Shown: positions 5,817 through 6,433 of the stretch, in pieces
How the letters are laid out: each line of letters begins with the position of its first letter
Numbering within the stretch: position 1 is the first letter of the stretch
Origin: Oxalobacteraceae bacterium
GTDB taxonomy: Bacteria > Pseudomonadota > Gammaproteobacteria > Burkholderiales > Burkholderiaceae_D
Direction: 5' to 3'
DNA: 6,433 nucleotides
NCBI GenBank assembly: GCA_003537575.1
Contig: DPRS01000054.1
Location: 1 to 6,433, forward strand
Program-made: the position numbers and the translations under genes
The notes under the pieces: model-generated
Database searches by the model: none
Seen by the model: the letters and a program-made list of their open reading frames with translations, nothing else
Told to the model about the DNA's origin: nothing

Positions 5817-6433
5817 ATGCGCCTAGATAAATTGACAACCAAGTTGCAGGAAGCCCTGGCCGATGCCCAAAGCGAAGCGGTCGGTAACGATAACCAGTAT
5901 ATCGAGCCGGTCCACCTGCTGGTCGCCCTGCTGAACCAGGATGACAGCAGCGCCCGTTCGCTGCTGCAGCGTGCCGGCGTCAACGTCGGCGGCCTCACCA
6001 ACGCCCTGAAGGGGGCGCTGGCGCGCCTGCCCAAGGTTTCCGGCACCGGCGGCGAAGTGCAGGTGGGACGCGACCTGGCATCGCTGCTGAATCTGGCCGA
6101 CAAGGAAGCGCAAAAGCGCGGCGACCAGTTTATCGCCAGCGAAATGATCCTGCTTGGCCTGACTGAAGACAAGTCTGACGCCGGCAAGCTGGCGCGCGAA
6201 AACGGCCTGACCCGCAAGGCCCTGGAAGCTGCGATCGATGCCGTGCGCGGCGGCGCTGCCGTCAATTCGCAGGAAAGTGAAGGGCAGCGCGAGGCGCTGA
6301 AGAAATACACGCTCGACCTCACCGAGCGCGCCCGCCAGGGCAAGCTCGATCCGGTGATCGGTCGCGATGACGAGATCCGCCGTGCCATCCAGGTGCTGCA
6401 GCGCCGTTCCAAGAACAACCCGGTGCTGATCGG
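5817..6433 (+). CDS. clpB: Disaggregase ClpB, N-terminal part (3' end outside window)
   Basis: ClpB is a hexameric AAA+ ATPase of the Hsp100 family that, with DnaK, pulls proteins out of aggregates after heat stress; cytoplasmic. The first 205 codons are present, of a protein normally about 860 residues. The N-terminus (MRLDKLTTKLQEALADAQ) is the family signature. The Clp N-terminal substrate-binding domain, with its two repeats, fills about residues 1-145. After a linker comes the start of the first AAA+ domain (LKKYTLDLTERARQGKLDPV, then IGRDDEIRRAIQVLQRR). The window ends at KNNPVLIG, immediately before the expected Walker A GEPGVGKT. The start is fixed by GGAG at 5805-5808, 8 bases before ATG, and by the family N-terminus. 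A sigma-32 promoter lies directly upstream. Nothing visible is damaged. Confidence 0.97.
   Translation, partial: MRLDKLTTKLQEALADAQSEAVGNDNQYIEPVHLLVALLNQDDSSARSLLQRAGVNVGGLTNALKGALARLPKVSGTGGEVQVGRDLASLLNLADKEAQKRGDQFIASEMILLGLTEDKSDAGKLARENGLTRKALEAAIDAVRGGAAVNSQESEGQREALKKYTLDLTERARQGKLDPVIGRDDEIRRAIQVLQRRSKNNPVLI

Noticed and set aside
5672..6418. 248-codon minus-strand open frame antisense to clpB
   Set aside because: The Ser/Arg/Ala-rich product is typical of antisense translation of a GC-rich gene; the sense strand encodes clear ClpB.

Overview
The window is an ordinary, gene-dense chromosomal segment of a GC-rich betaproteobacterium. The order hom-thrC-moeA-moaD-moaE followed by clpB, together with the protein sequences, points to Burkholderiales, probably Oxalobacteraceae (Herbaspirillum/Collimonas/Janthinobacterium-like). 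That placement is inferred from recognition of the proteins, not from a search. All eight genes are on the + strand. I see no tRNA, rRNA, CRISPR array, insertion sequence or prophage gene.

Region 1 (1-2431), threonine biosynthesis: the C-terminal part of homoserine dehydrogenase (hom, cut by the left edge) and a complete threonine synthase (thrC). They are separated by 144 bp that hold a cluster of GC-rich hairpins and a perfect TATAAT box. Together the enzymes take aspartate semialdehyde towards threonine; homoserine kinase is not in the window.

Region 2 (2459-4856), molybdenum cofactor and fluoride export: moeA, moaD and moaE are tightly packed, then crcB (fluC) overlaps moaE by ATGA. MoaD and MoaE form molybdopterin synthase, which puts the dithiolene sulfurs into the pterin; MoeA then inserts molybdenum. 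CrcB is a small fluoride channel. Its start codon lies in the 3' arm of a perfect 7-bp hairpin inside the end of moaE, which suggests translational coupling.

Region 3 (4857-6433), stress protection: a Dps-family ferritin-like protein with a full set of ferroxidase ligands, then the start of clpB, cut by the right edge. A near-consensus sigma-32 heat-shock promoter lies directly upstream of clpB.

I found no convincing undescribed system. The observations most worth a second look are local regulatory features: the crcB start-codon hairpin combined with an extended MoaE tail, the sigma-32 promoter of clpB, the thrC leader without a Shine-Dalgarno sequence, and the hairpins between hom and thrC.
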